A stretch of 64,000 nt of DNA from Streptomyces sp. P3. GTDB taxonomy: Bacteria; Actinomycetota; Actinomycetes; Streptomycetales; Streptomycetaceae. The position numbers and the translations under genes were made by a program. The notes below the pieces were generated by a model. The model saw nothing but the letters and a program-made list of their open reading frames with translations. It had not been told where the DNA came from and made no database searches. Each line of letters opens with the position of its first letter. The first letter of the stretch is position 1. Shown here one piece after another: positions 25,451-34,738 of this stretch. The stretch is taken from assembly GCF_003032475.1 (NCBI RefSeq), contig NZ_CP028369.1, positions 7,688,001 to 7,752,000 of the forward strand, given 5' to 3'.

Positions 25451-25642
25451 GTGAAGGTACGCGTCGACCCCGAGCGCTGCCAGGGGCACACCCTGTGCGC
25501 CATGCGCGCCCCCAAGGTCTTCGAGCTGAGCGAGATCGACGGACACTCCTCGCCCGTCGCCGAGGACGTCCCCACCGACCAGGAGAGCGCGGTGGTCGAG
25601 GCCGTCCGCTCCTGCCCCGAACGCGCGATCGGCGTGTTCTGA
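25451..25642 (+). CDS. 3Fe-4S ferredoxin for the adjacent P450
   Basis: A 63-residue ferredoxin with the spacing C-x5-C (CQGHTLC) and a distal C-P (RSCPE) expected for a single 3Fe-4S cluster, as in actinobacterial P450 redox partners. I choose the GTG at 25451, which gives the usual VKVRVDPERC terminus with a GGAG 9 bp upstream; an ATG at 25442 would have no room for a ribosome-binding site. It lies 34 bp ahead of the P450 gene. No dedicated ferredoxin reductase for it is in the window. Confidence 0.9.
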   Translation: MKVRVDPERCQGHTLCAMRAPKVFELSEIDGHSSPVAEDVPTDQESAVVEAVRSCPERAIGVF

Positions 25643-25676
25643 GCCGTACCCGGCGGACCGAGAGGAAGCACAGCCC

Positions 25677-27044
25677 ATGACCGCACCGGACACCACCGGC
25701 GACGACGCCCGCAAACAGCCCCGCGTCCACTTCGACCGGCACGCCCCGGAGTACCGCGACCGGTTCGAGGAGCAGACCCGCGCGTTCCACGGCGGCTGCC
25801 CGCTCGCCTGGACCGACACCTACGACGGTCACTGGGTGGCCGCCGGCAACCGAGAGCTGCTCGCCTTCGCCCGGGCCGGCGACAAGCTGTCCAACGACCA
25901 CGACATCCACGGCGAGCGGCGCGGCTACCGCGGCATCAGCATCCCCGGCCCGCCCCGTGGCAGAGGCCTGCGCGGCGGCTTCCTGGAGATGGACCCGCCC
26001 GAGCAGCGTGCCTACCGCACCGCCCTCAACCCCTACCTCTCCCCGGCCGCCGTGCAGCGGTGGATCCCGTTCATCGACGACGTGGCGTGGGCCTGCGTCG
26101 ACGAGAGGATCGAGACGGGCCGGATCGACTTCGTCGACGACCTCGCCAACATCGTCCCGGCCGTGTTCACGCTCGCGATGATGGGCATCCCGCTGAAGAA
26201 GTGGGAGCTGTACAACGAGCCCGCCCACGCCGGTGTCTACACCCCGCCGCACTCGCCGGAGATGGCCCGGGTGGTGGAGGCTCACATGGCGATGATCGGT
26301 GACATCGCCGCCACGCTGCAGGAGGTCCGCGCGCACCCCCGCCCCGGCCTCGTCGACGCTCTCGTTCACCTGGAGATCGACGGCGCGGCGCCGCGCGAGG
26401 AGGACCTGGTCGGCGCGCTGGCCCTGCTCATCGGCGGCGGCTTCGACACCACCACCGCCCTGACCGCGCACGCCCTGGAGTGGCTCTCCCGGCACCCCGG
26501 TGAACGGGCCCGGCTGAGCGGGGAGCGGGACACCCTGCTGGACACGGCCACCGAGGAGTTCCTGCGCTACTTCACCCCGGCACCCGGCGACGGACGCACC
26601 GTCGCCGAGGACTGCGAGATCGCGGGCGCCGAGTTCAAGGAGGGCGACCGGCTGTGGCTGTCCTGGGCGATGGCCAACCGGGACCCGCAGGTCTTCCCCG
26701 ACCCCGACCAGGTGGACCTCGCGCGCGGGGGCAACCGCCACACCGCCTTCGGCCTGGGCATCCATCGCTGCATCGGCTCCAACGTCGCCCGCACGGTCTT
26801 CAAGCGGATGCTGCTCCAGGTCCTCGACCGCATTCCGGACTTCGAGTGCGACCCCGAGGGCACGGTCCACTACGAGACCATCGGCGTCATCCAGGGCATG
26901 CGGCACCTCCCGGCGACCTTCACCCCGGGCGCCCGCCTCGGACCCGGCCTGGCGGAAACCCTGGAGAACCTCCAGCAGGCCTGCGACGAACAGGGACTGG
27001 CCGAGCCGGTCACGGTCCGCAAGGCGGAGGCGAAGATCCGTTGA
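25677..27044 (+). CDS. Cytochrome P450
   Basis: A 455-residue P450 monooxygenase. The heme-binding loop FGLGIHRCIG carries the axial Cys, the ExxR is EFLR, and the I-helix oxygen-activation motif reads GGFDTTT, with Gly in place of the common first Ala. A RRGYRGISIPGPPRGRGLRG insertion at about residues 80-99 and a long C-terminal tail are noticeable. Together with the 3Fe-4S ferredoxin it would hydroxylate the imported substrate. The stop overlaps the next start (TTGA). Confidence 0.93.
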   Translation: MTAPDTTGDDARKQPRVHFDRHAPEYRDRFEEQTRAFHGGCPLAWTDTYDGHWVAAGNRELLAFARAGDKLSNDHDIHGERRGYRGISIPGPPRGRGLRGGFLEMDPPEQRAYRTALNPYLSPAAVQRWIPFIDDVAWACVDERIETGRIDFVDDLANIVPAVFTLAMMGIPLKKWELYNEPAHAGVYTPPHSPEMARVVEAHMAMIGDIAATLQEVRAHPRPGLVDALVHLEIDGAAPREEDLVGALALLIGGGFDTTTALTAHALEWLSRHPGERARLSGERDTLLDTATEEFLRYFTPAPGDGRTVAEDCEIAGAEFKEGDRLWLSWAMANRDPQVFPDPDQVDLARGGNRHTAFGLGIHRCIGSNVARTVFKRMLLQVLDRIPDFECDPEGTVHYETIGVIQGMRHLPATFTPGARLGPGLAETLENLQQACDEQGLAEPVTVRKAEAKIR

Positions 27045-28696
27045 GCCGGGCCGGGGGCACGGTCCGCCCGCAGCCGGAGATCCGCCAGGAGACCGAGTTC
27101 TTCTGGACCTCCGGCCGGGACGGACGGCTCCGCTTCCAGACCTGCACCGCGTGCCGGGCACTCATCCACCCGCCGCAGCCCGTCTGCCGCCACTGCCGGG
27201 GACACGAGACCGAGGCCGGGGAGGTCTCGGGTTTCGCCACCCTGATCGGCTTCACCGTCAACCACCGTTTCCCGCTCCCGGGTCTGCCCTGCCCGTTCGT
27301 CGTCGCCCAGGTGGCGATCGAGGAGGACCCGCGCGTCAGGCTGACGACCAACGTGGTCGGCTGCGCGCCCAAGGACCTGCGGATCGGCATGCGCATGGAA
27401 GTGGTCTTCGAGCAGGCCGGTGACGCCTGGCTGCCCCTGTTCCGGCCGTGTGCGCGGCAGCCCCCGCCCGCGCCCCTGCCCGAGGACCCCCCGGTCACCG
27501 GACGACTCCGCCCGGTGCTGCCCGGGCCCCGGTTCGAGGACCGCGCGGTCATCAGCGGCGCGGGCGCCTCGCGCATCGGCCGCCGCCTGATGGTCCCGCC
27601 CCTCGACCTCACCGTCGAGGCCTGCGAGAGAGCCGTCGCCGACGCGGGCCTGACCCTCGACGACATCGACGGACTGTCCACCTATCCCGGCGGCGGTGCG
27701 TACGGCGGCTTCGCCGAGGGCGGTGTGACCGCTGTGGAGTCCGCGCTCGGCATCCGCCCGGTGTGGCACAACGGGGCGGCGGAGACCCCCGGACCGGGCG
27801 GCTCGGTGATCGCCGCGATGCTCGCGGTGGCGGGCGGCCTGGCCCGGCACGTGCTGTGCTTCCGCACGGTGTGGGAGGCGACGCACGGCGCACTCGTCCG
27901 GCAGGGCAGGATCTCCGTGCCCCAACGGGTCGATGCGGACGGTTGGTTCAAGCCCTTCGGTGCCGTCTCCCCCGCGGTCATGCTCGCCATGAACGCCCAG
28001 CGGCACATGCACCGCTACGGCACCACCCGCGAGACCCTCGGCTGGATCGCCCTCAACCAGCGCGCCAACGCGGCCCGCCACCCGGACGCGATCTACCGCA
28101 ACCCGCTCACCATGGACGACTACCTCTCGGCACGCACCGTCAGCACCCCCTTCGGCCTCTACGACTGCGACGTCCCCTGTGACGCCTCCGTCGCCGTCGT
28201 CGTCTCCGCCGCCGAGACCGCGCCCGACCTCCCCGGACCACCGGTACGGGTCGAGGCCGTCGGCACGCAGATCGTCGAACGCCCCGAATGGGACCAGTCC
28301 ACCCTGACCCACGAACCCCAGGTCCTCGGCCAGTCCGCCCATCTGTGGACGCGCACCGACCTGCGCCCCGCCGACGTGGACGTGGCACTGCTCTACGACG
28401 GCTTCACCTTCAACTGCCTGTCCTGGATCGAGGCGCTCGGCTTCTGCGGCATCGGCGAGGCCCGCGACTTCCTGGACGGCGGCAAGAACATCGCCCCCGA
28501 CGGCGCGCTGCCCCTGAACCCGCACGGCGGTCAGCTCTCCCACGGCCGGACCCATGGCATGGGCCTGCTCCACGAGGCCGTGCTCCAACTGCGCGGCCGG
28601 GCGGGGCGGCGGCAGGTCACGGGGGCGCGCACGGCCGTGGTCTCCAGCGGTGGGCTCACCCCCAGCGGCGTACTCCTGCTCAGGACGGACGCATGA
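27041..28696 (+). CDS. DUF35 zinc-ribbon/OB-fold fused to a thiolase-like (Ltp-type) lyase
   Basis: A 551-residue fusion. Residues about 15-140 form a DUF35 domain with a zinc ribbon (C35, C38, C49, C52) and OB-fold. Residues about 166-551 are a thiolase-superfamily domain of the Ltp/SCP2 type, which carries HNGAAETPGPGG where thiolases hold the nucleophilic Cys and ends with LNPHGGQLSHGRTHG. In steroid side-chain degradation, separate Ltp2 and DUF35-bearing proteins join to form a retro-aldolase; here both are in one chain. The likely reaction is retro-aldol C-C cleavage of a beta-hydroxyacyl-CoA (inference). Translation starts at TTG 27041 overlapping the P450 stop; no other start is in frame nearby. 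Confidence 0.85.
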   Translation: MSRAGGTVRPQPEIRQETEFFWTSGRDGRLRFQTCTACRALIHPPQPVCRHCRGHETEAGEVSGFATLIGFTVNHRFPLPGLPCPFVVAQVAIEEDPRVRLTTNVVGCAPKDLRIGMRMEVVFEQAGDAWLPLFRPCARQPPPAPLPEDPPVTGRLRPVLPGPRFEDRAVISGAGASRIGRRLMVPPLDLTVEACERAVADAGLTLDDIDGLSTYPGGGAYGGFAEGGVTAVESALGIRPVWHNGAAETPGPGGSVIAAMLAVAGGLARHVLCFRTVWEATHGALVRQGRISVPQRVDADGWFKPFGAVSPAVMLAMNAQRHMHRYGTTRETLGWIALNQRANAARHPDAIYRNPLTMDDYLSARTVSTPFGLYDCDVPCDASVAVVVSAAETAPDLPGPPVRVEAVGTQIVERPEWDQSTLTHEPQVLGQSAHLWTRTDLRPADVDVALLYDGFTFNCLSWIEALGFCGIGEARDFLDGGKNIAPDGALPLNPHGGQLSHGRTHGMGLLHEAVLQLRGRAGRRQVTGARTAVVSSGGLTPSGVLLLRTDA

Positions 28697-28746
28697 CTTC
28701 CAGGCCCGTGACTTCCAGGACCATGACCATCAGGACCGTGGCATGA
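28693..28746 (+). CDS. 17-codon coupling micro-ORF made of 15-bp repeats
   Basis: An ATG overlapping the stop of the DUF35-thiolase gene opens a 17-residue peptide (MTSRPVTSRTMTIRTVA) whose TGA overlaps the ATG of the next gene. It consists of three 15-bp imperfect tandem repeats, each starting with ATGAC or GTGAC and containing CAGG. It may pass ribosomes from one gene to the next. Whether the peptide itself has a role is unknown. Confidence 0.4.
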   Translation: MTSRPVTSRTMTIRTVA

Positions 28747-29657
28747 CCTCACTCGAACCCGAACTCACCACGGCCGTACACCGGCAGGTGGTCGACGTGC
28801 ACGGTGTGCCGGCGTCCGCGCTGGTGGCCGAGGTGCCTCGCCCGCAGGCCGTGATCGTGGCCCTGCACGGAGGGGCCACCACCTCCGCCTACTTCGACCA
28901 CCCCGGCCACCCGAGGCTCTCGCTCCTGCGCACCGCCGCCGCGGCCGGCTTCACCGCCGTCGCCCTGGACCGCCCCGGCTACGGCAGTTCGGCCGGATAC
29001 GAGGACCGTACGCACACGGCCGAACAGCGCACGGACTTCGCGCACGAGGCCGTGGACGCGCTGTTGAAGGAGCGCGAGCGCGGCCTCGGTGTGTTCCTGT
29101 GGGCGCACTCGGCGGGCTCCGAACTCACTCTGCGCATGGCGAGCGGCCCGCGAGTCTCAGACCTGCTCGGCGTCGAGCTGGCGGGTATGGGCCGGATGCA
29201 CCACCCCCAGGCCGTAAGGGCGATGGAGGAGTGGCGACGTGATCCGACCCGCGCCCGGCCCAGCCTCCGACACGCGCTCTGGCACCCGCCGCAGGCCTAC
29301 GCGCCCGATGTGCACGGCGGACAGCGGATCGGTTCTCCTTCGCCCGCCTACGAGGGACACCGTGACGGCTGGCAGGAGGATCTCGCCCGGCTGTCGGCGC
29401 GCATCGCGGTCCCGGTCCACATCACCCTCGCCGAGCACGAACAGGTGTGGGTCAACGGCCCGGAAGGCCTGTCCGACCTGGCCTCGATGTTCACCGGCTC
29501 TCCCCGCGTGGTCCTCCATGAACAGGCAGGGGCCGGCCACAACACCAGCGTGGGCCGCACCGCCCTCGCCTACCACCTGCGGGTCCTCGCCTTCGTCGAG
29601 GAGTGCGCGATCGGCGTGCAGGCGCTGCCCACGGAACGGGGGAGGGGCGATGGGTGA
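28743..29657 (+). CDS. Alpha/beta-hydrolase
   Basis: A 304-residue alpha/beta-hydrolase. LHGGATTSAYFD contributes the oxyanion hole, AHSAG the nucleophilic Ser (about residue 122), and AGAGHNTS the catalytic His. It could cleave an ester, a lactone or a C-C bond in a beta-diketone-like intermediate. It follows the fusion enzyme through the micro-ORF and overlaps the DoxX gene by 8 bp. Confidence 0.85.
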   Translation: MTSLEPELTTAVHRQVVDVHGVPASALVAEVPRPQAVIVALHGGATTSAYFDHPGHPRLSLLRTAAAAGFTAVALDRPGYGSSAGYEDRTHTAEQRTDFAHEAVDALLKERERGLGVFLWAHSAGSELTLRMASGPRVSDLLGVELAGMGRMHHPQAVRAMEEWRRDPTRARPSLRHALWHPPQAYAPDVHGGQRIGSPSPAYEGHRDGWQEDLARLSARIAVPVHITLAEHEQVWVNGPEGLSDLASMFTGSPRVVLHEQAGAGHNTSVGRTALAYHLRVLAFVEECAIGVQALPTERGRGDG

Positions 29658-30150
29658 GGCCTTCGACGCCGCCGCGCTCGTGGTGCGGCTCGTGCTCGGC
29701 GCGGTCATGGTGGCGCACGGCTGGAACCACTGGCGTGGCGGAGGCGGCATCACCGGAACCGCCGGCTGGTTCGCCGGTCTCGGCCTGACCCGGCCGCGGC
29801 TCCAGGCCTGGCTGAGCGTTCTCACCGAGATCGGCGCGGGCGTCCTGCTCGTCCTCGGGCTGCTGACCTCGCTGGCCTGCGCGGCCGTGCTGTCGGTGAT
29901 GCTGGTCGCCGGACTGCTCGCCCACCGTACGCACGGCTTCTTCGTCTTCAAGGAGGGCTACGAGTACGTCCTCGTCCTGGGCGTGCTCGGCGTGGCGTTC
30001 GGCGCGTGGGGACCGGGGGAGTACGCGGTGGACACGGCGGCCGGCATCGAGGTGACCGGGTGGTCGGGCGCCGGTGTCGTGCTCGGGGTGGGCGTGACGG
30101 CGACCGCGGGGCTGCTCGCCGTGTTCTGGCGGCCGAGGAGGACGACATGA
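29650..30150 (+). CDS. DoxX-family membrane protein
   Basis: A 166-residue protein with four predicted membrane helices and the DoxX-type start (LVLGAVMVAHGWNHWRGGGG) and FFVFKEGYEYVLVL segment. DoxX proteins are often linked to respiratory or sulfur-related redox functions and to sugar or steroid operons, but their biochemistry is mostly undefined. Here it sits between a hydrolase and a dehydrogenase gene and overlaps both, so it belongs to the same transcript. Confidence 0.82.
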   Translation: MGEAFDAAALVVRLVLGAVMVAHGWNHWRGGGGITGTAGWFAGLGLTRPRLQAWLSVLTEIGAGVLLVLGLLTSLACAAVLSVMLVAGLLAHRTHGFFVFKEGYEYVLVLGVLGVAFGAWGPGEYAVDTAAGIEVTGWSGAGVVLGVGVTATAGLLAVFWRPRRTT

Positions 30151-30977
30151 GCAGGGCGTCCACCCGCGTGGGCTTCATCGGACTGGGCAGCCAGGGCGCG
30201 CCCATGGCCCGCCGGATCGTCGGGGCGGGACACCCGACGACCCTGTGGGCACGCAGGCGCACCACGCTCGCCCCGTTCGCGGACAGCGGGGCCAGGACGG
30301 CCGGCTCGCCCGCCGAACTGGCCACCGCCAGCGATCTGGTGTGCCTGTGCGTCGTCGACGACGCCGACGTCGAGCAGGTGGTGACCGGCCCCGACGGTGT
30401 CCTCGCCGGGCTGCGTCGCGGCGGGGTGATCGTGGTCCACTCCACCGTCCACCCCGACACCTGCCGTCGCCTGGAGGCGCTGGCCCGTACGTCCGGTGTC
30501 TTCGTCCTGGACGCGCCGGTCAGCGGCGGCGGCCGGGCAGCCGAAGAGGGCGCCCTGGTCGTCATGGCGGGCGGCGACCCCCAGGCCTTCGCCTTCTGCC
30601 GCCCGGTGTTCGACACCTACGGCGACCCCGTCGTCCATCTCGGCCCGACCGGCTCCGGCCAGCTCGCCAAGATCCTCAACAACCTGCTGTTCACCGCCCA
30701 CCTGGGGCTCGCCGCAGACGCCCTCGGGCTGGGAGGCACTCTCGGTCTGGACCGCACCGCCCTGGCCCGGGTCCTGCCGCGCGGCAGCGCGGCCAGCTTC
30801 GCGCTGGACCGGGTCTGCGACGCGGGCGGCGGCCTGGAGCGCGTCGCGGCCCACGCGGGCGGCCTGCTCGCCAAGGACGTCCGTCTGTTCGGTGAGATCG
30901 CGGACAAGGCGGGCGTACGCGACGCGGCGCCACTGCGGGGCGCCGCCCTGTCCGCCCTTGCCGCGATGGGACGTTGA
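30147..30977 (+). CDS. 3-hydroxyisobutyrate dehydrogenase-like NAD(P)-oxidoreductase
   Basis: A 276-residue beta-hydroxyacid dehydrogenase. The N-terminal Rossmann motif VGFIGLGSQGAPMA, the substrate-binding APVSGGGRAAEEGAL and the catalytic Lys region (GQLAKILNN) are present. It would oxidise a beta-hydroxy acid or reduce a semialdehyde. It is the last intact gene of the plus-strand operon. A decayed relative lies at 31643-32058 on the other strand. Confidence 0.87.
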   Translation: MSRASTRVGFIGLGSQGAPMARRIVGAGHPTTLWARRRTTLAPFADSGARTAGSPAELATASDLVCLCVVDDADVEQVVTGPDGVLAGLRRGGVIVVHSTVHPDTCRRLEALARTSGVFVLDAPVSGGGRAAEEGALVVMAGGDPQAFAFCRPVFDTYGDPVVHLGPTGSGQLAKILNNLLFTAHLGLAADALGLGGTLGLDRTALARVLPRGSAASFALDRVCDAGGGLERVAAHAGGLLAKDVRLFGEIADKAGVRDAAPLRGAALSALAAMGR

Positions 30978-30999
30978 GAGGGATCCCGTACGCCCTCTC
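30976..30999. terminator. Inverted repeat after the HIBADH-like gene
   Basis: GAGAGGG-N10-CCCTCTC (30976-30982 and 30993-30999) starts inside the stop codon of the dehydrogenase gene. It could be a weak terminator or an operator of the TetR gene 64 bp downstream. The geometry does not decide between the two. Confidence 0.4.
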
Positions 31000-31063
31000 G
31001 ACCCGCGGCGACTCGCGTGCGTACGGTGTGCGGGCACCTTTCCAGACGACGGAAGGGCACGAC

Positions 31064-31663
31064 GTGGTGTCGGAGCGGCGTGAGCAGGTCCTGGAGGCGG
31101 CACTGGAGGTCCTGGCCGCCCGCGGGTTCAAGGGCACCTCGATCGACGCGGTCGCGGAGCGGGCCGGCCTCACCCGTCAGGGCGTCCTGCACTACTTCCC
31201 CAGCAAGAAGCGGCTGCTGCTGGAGCTCCTGCGCTTCCGTGAGGAGCTCGCCCGGGAGAACCTGGCGGGCCGGCGGGTCGGCGAGGACTGGGCGGGTGAC
31301 TTCGCCGAGGCCGTCGCCTTCGAACAGAGTCATCCGTCGCTCGCCACCGTGCACAGCGTGGTGCTGGCCGAGGCGGTCACCGGCCAGGAACCCGCCGCTG
31401 GCTACATCCGGCAGCGGTGCCGCTCCGTCCAGGACCACCTCGTCGCGAGCCTGGTCGAACGGTACGGGGAGCGGGTGCCCAGCGGGCTGAGCGCGCCGAC
31501 CGCCGCGGCCGCGGTGCTGGCACTGGTCGAGGGCGTCCACCAGCTGTGGCTCGTGGACCCGGATGCGGACCGCTATCCGCAGATCGTCCGGGACACCGTG
31601 GCGGTCCTCCTCGGCACCGACACCGCGGACACGGAGGATCGGTGCCCGGCGACGAACGGGTAG
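31064..31663 (+). CDS. TetR-family transcriptional regulator
   Basis: A 199-residue TetR protein with the HTH at about residues 25-45 (SIDAVAERAGLTRQGVLHYFPSKKRLLLELL). I choose the GTG at 31064, which has GGAAGGG 6 bp upstream; an in-frame TTG at 30974 would add 30 non-conserved residues. No GAGAAT palindrome is near its start, so it may have a different target, possibly the dyad at 30976. Its 3' end overlaps the remnant of a dehydrogenase gene on the opposite strand. Confidence 0.87.
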   Translation: MVSERREQVLEAALEVLAARGFKGTSIDAVAERAGLTRQGVLHYFPSKKRLLLELLRFREELARENLAGRRVGEDWAGDFAEAVAFEQSHPSLATVHSVVLAEAVTGQEPAAGYIRQRCRSVQDHLVASLVERYGERVPSGLSAPTAAAAVLALVEGVHQLWLVDPDADRYPQIVRDTVAVLLGTDTADTEDRCPATNG

Positions 31664-32058
31664 ACGCGGGTGAGGTCGGCACCGGGTTCCGCCGCGGTGA
31701 ACGCCTCCCCCACCGAGCCCGTCACCGCCCCGATGGTCCCTGCGCCGCTCAGCCGTGGACGTGCCCACGACGTGGGTGACCTGCCGGTCCGGGGCGGCCG
31801 CGAGGTCCCGCACCACTTCCTGGCAGACGGCCCCGTCCGGCATGCTGGGCACCACCGTCGCGGCCGCCCGCGCCACGTCCGCCGGGCTCGGGACCCAGCG
31901 GGCGCCCAGCGGGGTGCGCGCGGTCCCGCGGCGTCGTACGCCACCACCTCGAACCCGGCCCGGAGCAGGTTGGACGCCGGGGCGCCGCCCAGGGCGCCCG
32001 GTCCCACGAACCCGACCGGGCCGCCGGTCCTTCCGTCTCGCGGGATCAACGTGGTCAC
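31643..32058 (-). pseudogene. Decayed HIBADH/6PGDH-like dehydrogenase remnant
   Basis: From GTG 32058 (overlapping the GH3 stop) the frame reads a Rossmann start, GFVGPGALGGAPASNLLRAGFEVVAYD. After about 45 residues coherent homology moves to a second frame (VARAAATVVPSMPDGAVCQEVVRDL), then returns to the first (GTIGAVTGSVGEAFTAAEPGADL), and ends near 31645 inside the 3' end of the TetR gene. At least two frameshifts and loss of the C-terminal half make it a pseudogene. It was once co-transcribed with the GH3 gene. Confidence 0.7.
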
Positions 32059-34566
32059 CGGCGCACGGTGACGTCGCGGTGGAGCGGAAGGTCCCGCGAG
32101 GACGAGCCCACCCGGACGTCCCGGGAACCGGTGCCCGTGACCCAGCCGTGCGCGGTGCTGTCCCAGTACTGCAGTTGCCGCTTCGGCACGGTGACCGTGA
32201 CGTGGCGGGACTCGCCGGGGCCCAGGCGGACCTTCCGGTACCCCACCAGCTTCCGCGGGGGCTGCTGCGCGTTCCTCACCTCGGAGCTGGGTCCGAGGTA
32301 GATCTGCGGGACCTCCTGGCCGGCGCGCTCACCCGTGTTAGTGATCGTGAAGCCGACGGCCAGCCCTTCGGGCCCTGGGGTGACCGTCAGGCCGCTGTAG
32401 GAGAACGTCGTGTAGGACAGGCCGTAGCCGAAGGGGAACAGGGTCTTCATCTGCTGCCGGTCGTACCAGCGGTGGCCTACCAGGACGCCCTCGGAGTACT
32501 CCTCCTGCCCGTCGACGCCCGGGAAGCGTCGAGGCATGCCGCTCACGATCGTGTGCGCGTCGTCCAGCGGGAACGTCTGGGTGAGCCTGCCCCCCGGTGC
32601 CGCCTCGCCGAAGAGCAACCGCGCGGTGGCGGCGCCGCCCATCTGGCCGGGGTAGTGCATCTGCAGCACGCTTTCGACCGAGCTCAGCCACGGCATCGTG
32701 ACGGGTCCGCCGGTGTTCAGGACGACGATCGTGTTGCGGTTGGCCCCGGCCACCGCCGAGACGAGGGCGTCCTGGTCGTGAGGCAGCGCCAGCGTGGTGC
32801 GGTCCTTGCCCTCCGTCTGCTCGTCGTGGACGAACACCACGGCGGTCGTGGCCTTCCGGGCCGCGGCGACGGCCGCCGCCAGATCGGCCCGCGCGGCCCG
32901 GGGCGGGGTCCAGGTCAGCTGCACCTGCAGGGTCGGGTCGGCGCCGTAGCCCTTCACCTTCACACCGATCTCGTGCTTCCCCGCCTTGAGGCGGACTCGT
33001 GCGGAGGTGCCGGTGAGCGTGTCGGTGCGGTAGCTGTTCGCCTCGGCGACCTGCCGGCCGTCGACGGTCAGCGACCGGTTGCTCACCGTCGAGCGGATGC
33101 TGATCAGGTAGTCGCCGTCCTCGGGTGCCGTCAGTGTGCGCGTCTGCTCGTAGGTCTTGGTCGTGAGCGCGTCGTCTCCGGTGTGGTCGATCGCTCCGCC
33201 GGAGAGAGCCGAACCGGGGATCACCGTGCCGATGGTGTCGACGCCCGGACGGTAGGAAACCGTCGAGCCGCTTCCGGCGCGCTTGACGATCTCCTCGCGT
33301 GGCGCGGTCACGGTGCTGGGGATCACCGAGGAGCTGCCTCCGCCCCCGATCACGGGCGCGACGGCCGGGGTGCCGATGACCGCGATGTCCCGGGCCGCAC
33401 GCCCGGTGAGCGGCAGGGCGTCGTTCTTGTTGCGCAACAGGACGGCCCCGTCCTCGGCTGCCCGCCGGGCGACGGCGTTACTAGCGGTTGCGTCGAATCG
33501 GGGCCGCGCCGGCAACGCGCAGCCGGGCACGGGCCCCTGAGGGGACGCGCAGCGCAGCAGACCGAAGTTCCGCATGGTGCCGAGGATGCGGCCGACGGAG
33601 CGGTCCAGAGCCGTGACCGGGATCGAGCCCTTCTGGATCGCGGCCTTGAGCGGCGCGCCGAAGTAGTCCGGACCGATGGGCGGACCGGGCATGTCCTGGT
33701 CGAGTCCGCGGAGGATGTCCGTGGTGGCGCGTGTTCCCGACCAGTCCGACATGACCCATCCGCGGAATCCCCACTGCTCCCGCAGGATGGAGGTCAGCAG
33801 GGTGTCGTTGCTGCACGAGTGCGCGCCGTTGACCTTGTTGTAGGAGCACATGATCGATCCGGTACCGGCCTCGACGGCCGCTTCGAACCCGGAGAGTTCC
33901 ACCTCGTGGAGCGCCTGCTCCCCGACGTTCGCGTTGACGCTCTGACGTTCGGTCTCCTGGTTGTTGGCCGCGAAGTGCTTGGTCGTGGCGATCAGACCTT
34001 CGTCCTGGATGCCGCGGATCTCCTGGCTCACCATGCGGGAGTTGACGAGCGGGTCCTCGCCGTAGGCCTCGAAGTTGCGGCCCGCGTACGGCACGCGGAT
34101 GGTGTTGACCATCGGGGCGAGCACCACGTCCATGCCCCGGGCGCGTCCGTCGCGGCCGAGGACCCTTCCGTACTCACGCGCCAGCCGGTCGTCGAAGGAT
34201 GAGGCCAGGGCGACCGGCGCCGGCATCGCCGTCGAGGAGGGGGCGGCGCGCGTACCGGCCGGACCGTCACTCATCCGCAGCGGCGGGATCCCGAGCCTGC
34301 CCCACTCCGGGGATGTACCCCGACTCGCCGATGACCTTCTGCTGCGGATCGTCCCAGCGGCCCTGGACGAAGGTCAGTTTCTCGTCCAGGGTCATCGCCG
34401 CGACCAGCTGCGGGAGTCTGCCGGGGGAGTGCGCGGCGGGCGCTGCGGAGTGGCCTGCGGGAGCGACCGCCAGCACCGCGACACCGGACACGGTGACCAG
34501 CATGCCGGTGAGCCGGAGCCTTCTCCCACGGCCCGGTCGGGTCGGGTTCGCGCGGCATGTCACCAT
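32055..34566 (-). pseudogene. Secreted GH3 beta-glucosidase interrupted by a frameshift
   Basis: The signal peptide (start ATG 34566, AGGAGG upstream) and the first GH3 segment (LVAAMTLDEKLTFVQGRWDD, GYIPGVG) are in one frame ending at 34267. The rest, from LGIPPLRMSDGPAG to the end, is in another frame. A single-base indel near 34293-34300 would join them. The remainder is complete: TIM-barrel domain, nucleophile Asp in GWVMSDW, a PA14-like insert (about codons 370-470) and a C-terminal fibronectin-III-like domain. It would hydrolyse terminal beta-glucosides outside the cell. Either it is a young pseudogene or the indel is a sequence error. It is on the minus strand and has no island palindrome. 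Confidence 0.75.
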
Positions 34567-34668
34567 CGCCCCTCCTGGGTGCGCAGAGTTGTGACGCCAG
34601 TGACACGAAGCTACCGGCATGCGGAAATGAACTCAACGGCTTTGACCGAAGCCCATTGAGCAAGATGC

Positions 34669-34683
34669 GGAAACGCTATTCTC
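34669..34683. promoter_or_regulatory. Degenerate island operator, GGAAAC-GCT-ATTCTC (9/12)
   Basis: The right arm is perfect and the left arm matches at 3 of 6 positions, 55 bp upstream of the Rieske oxygenase start. Spacing to the start equals that of the site at 10376. It is weaker than most island copies. Confidence 0.5.
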
Positions 34684-34738
34684 AATATCGAGACTCTTGT
34701 TATCGTAGCGAGGTCACCCCGAGCGGAGGTTCCGACCC

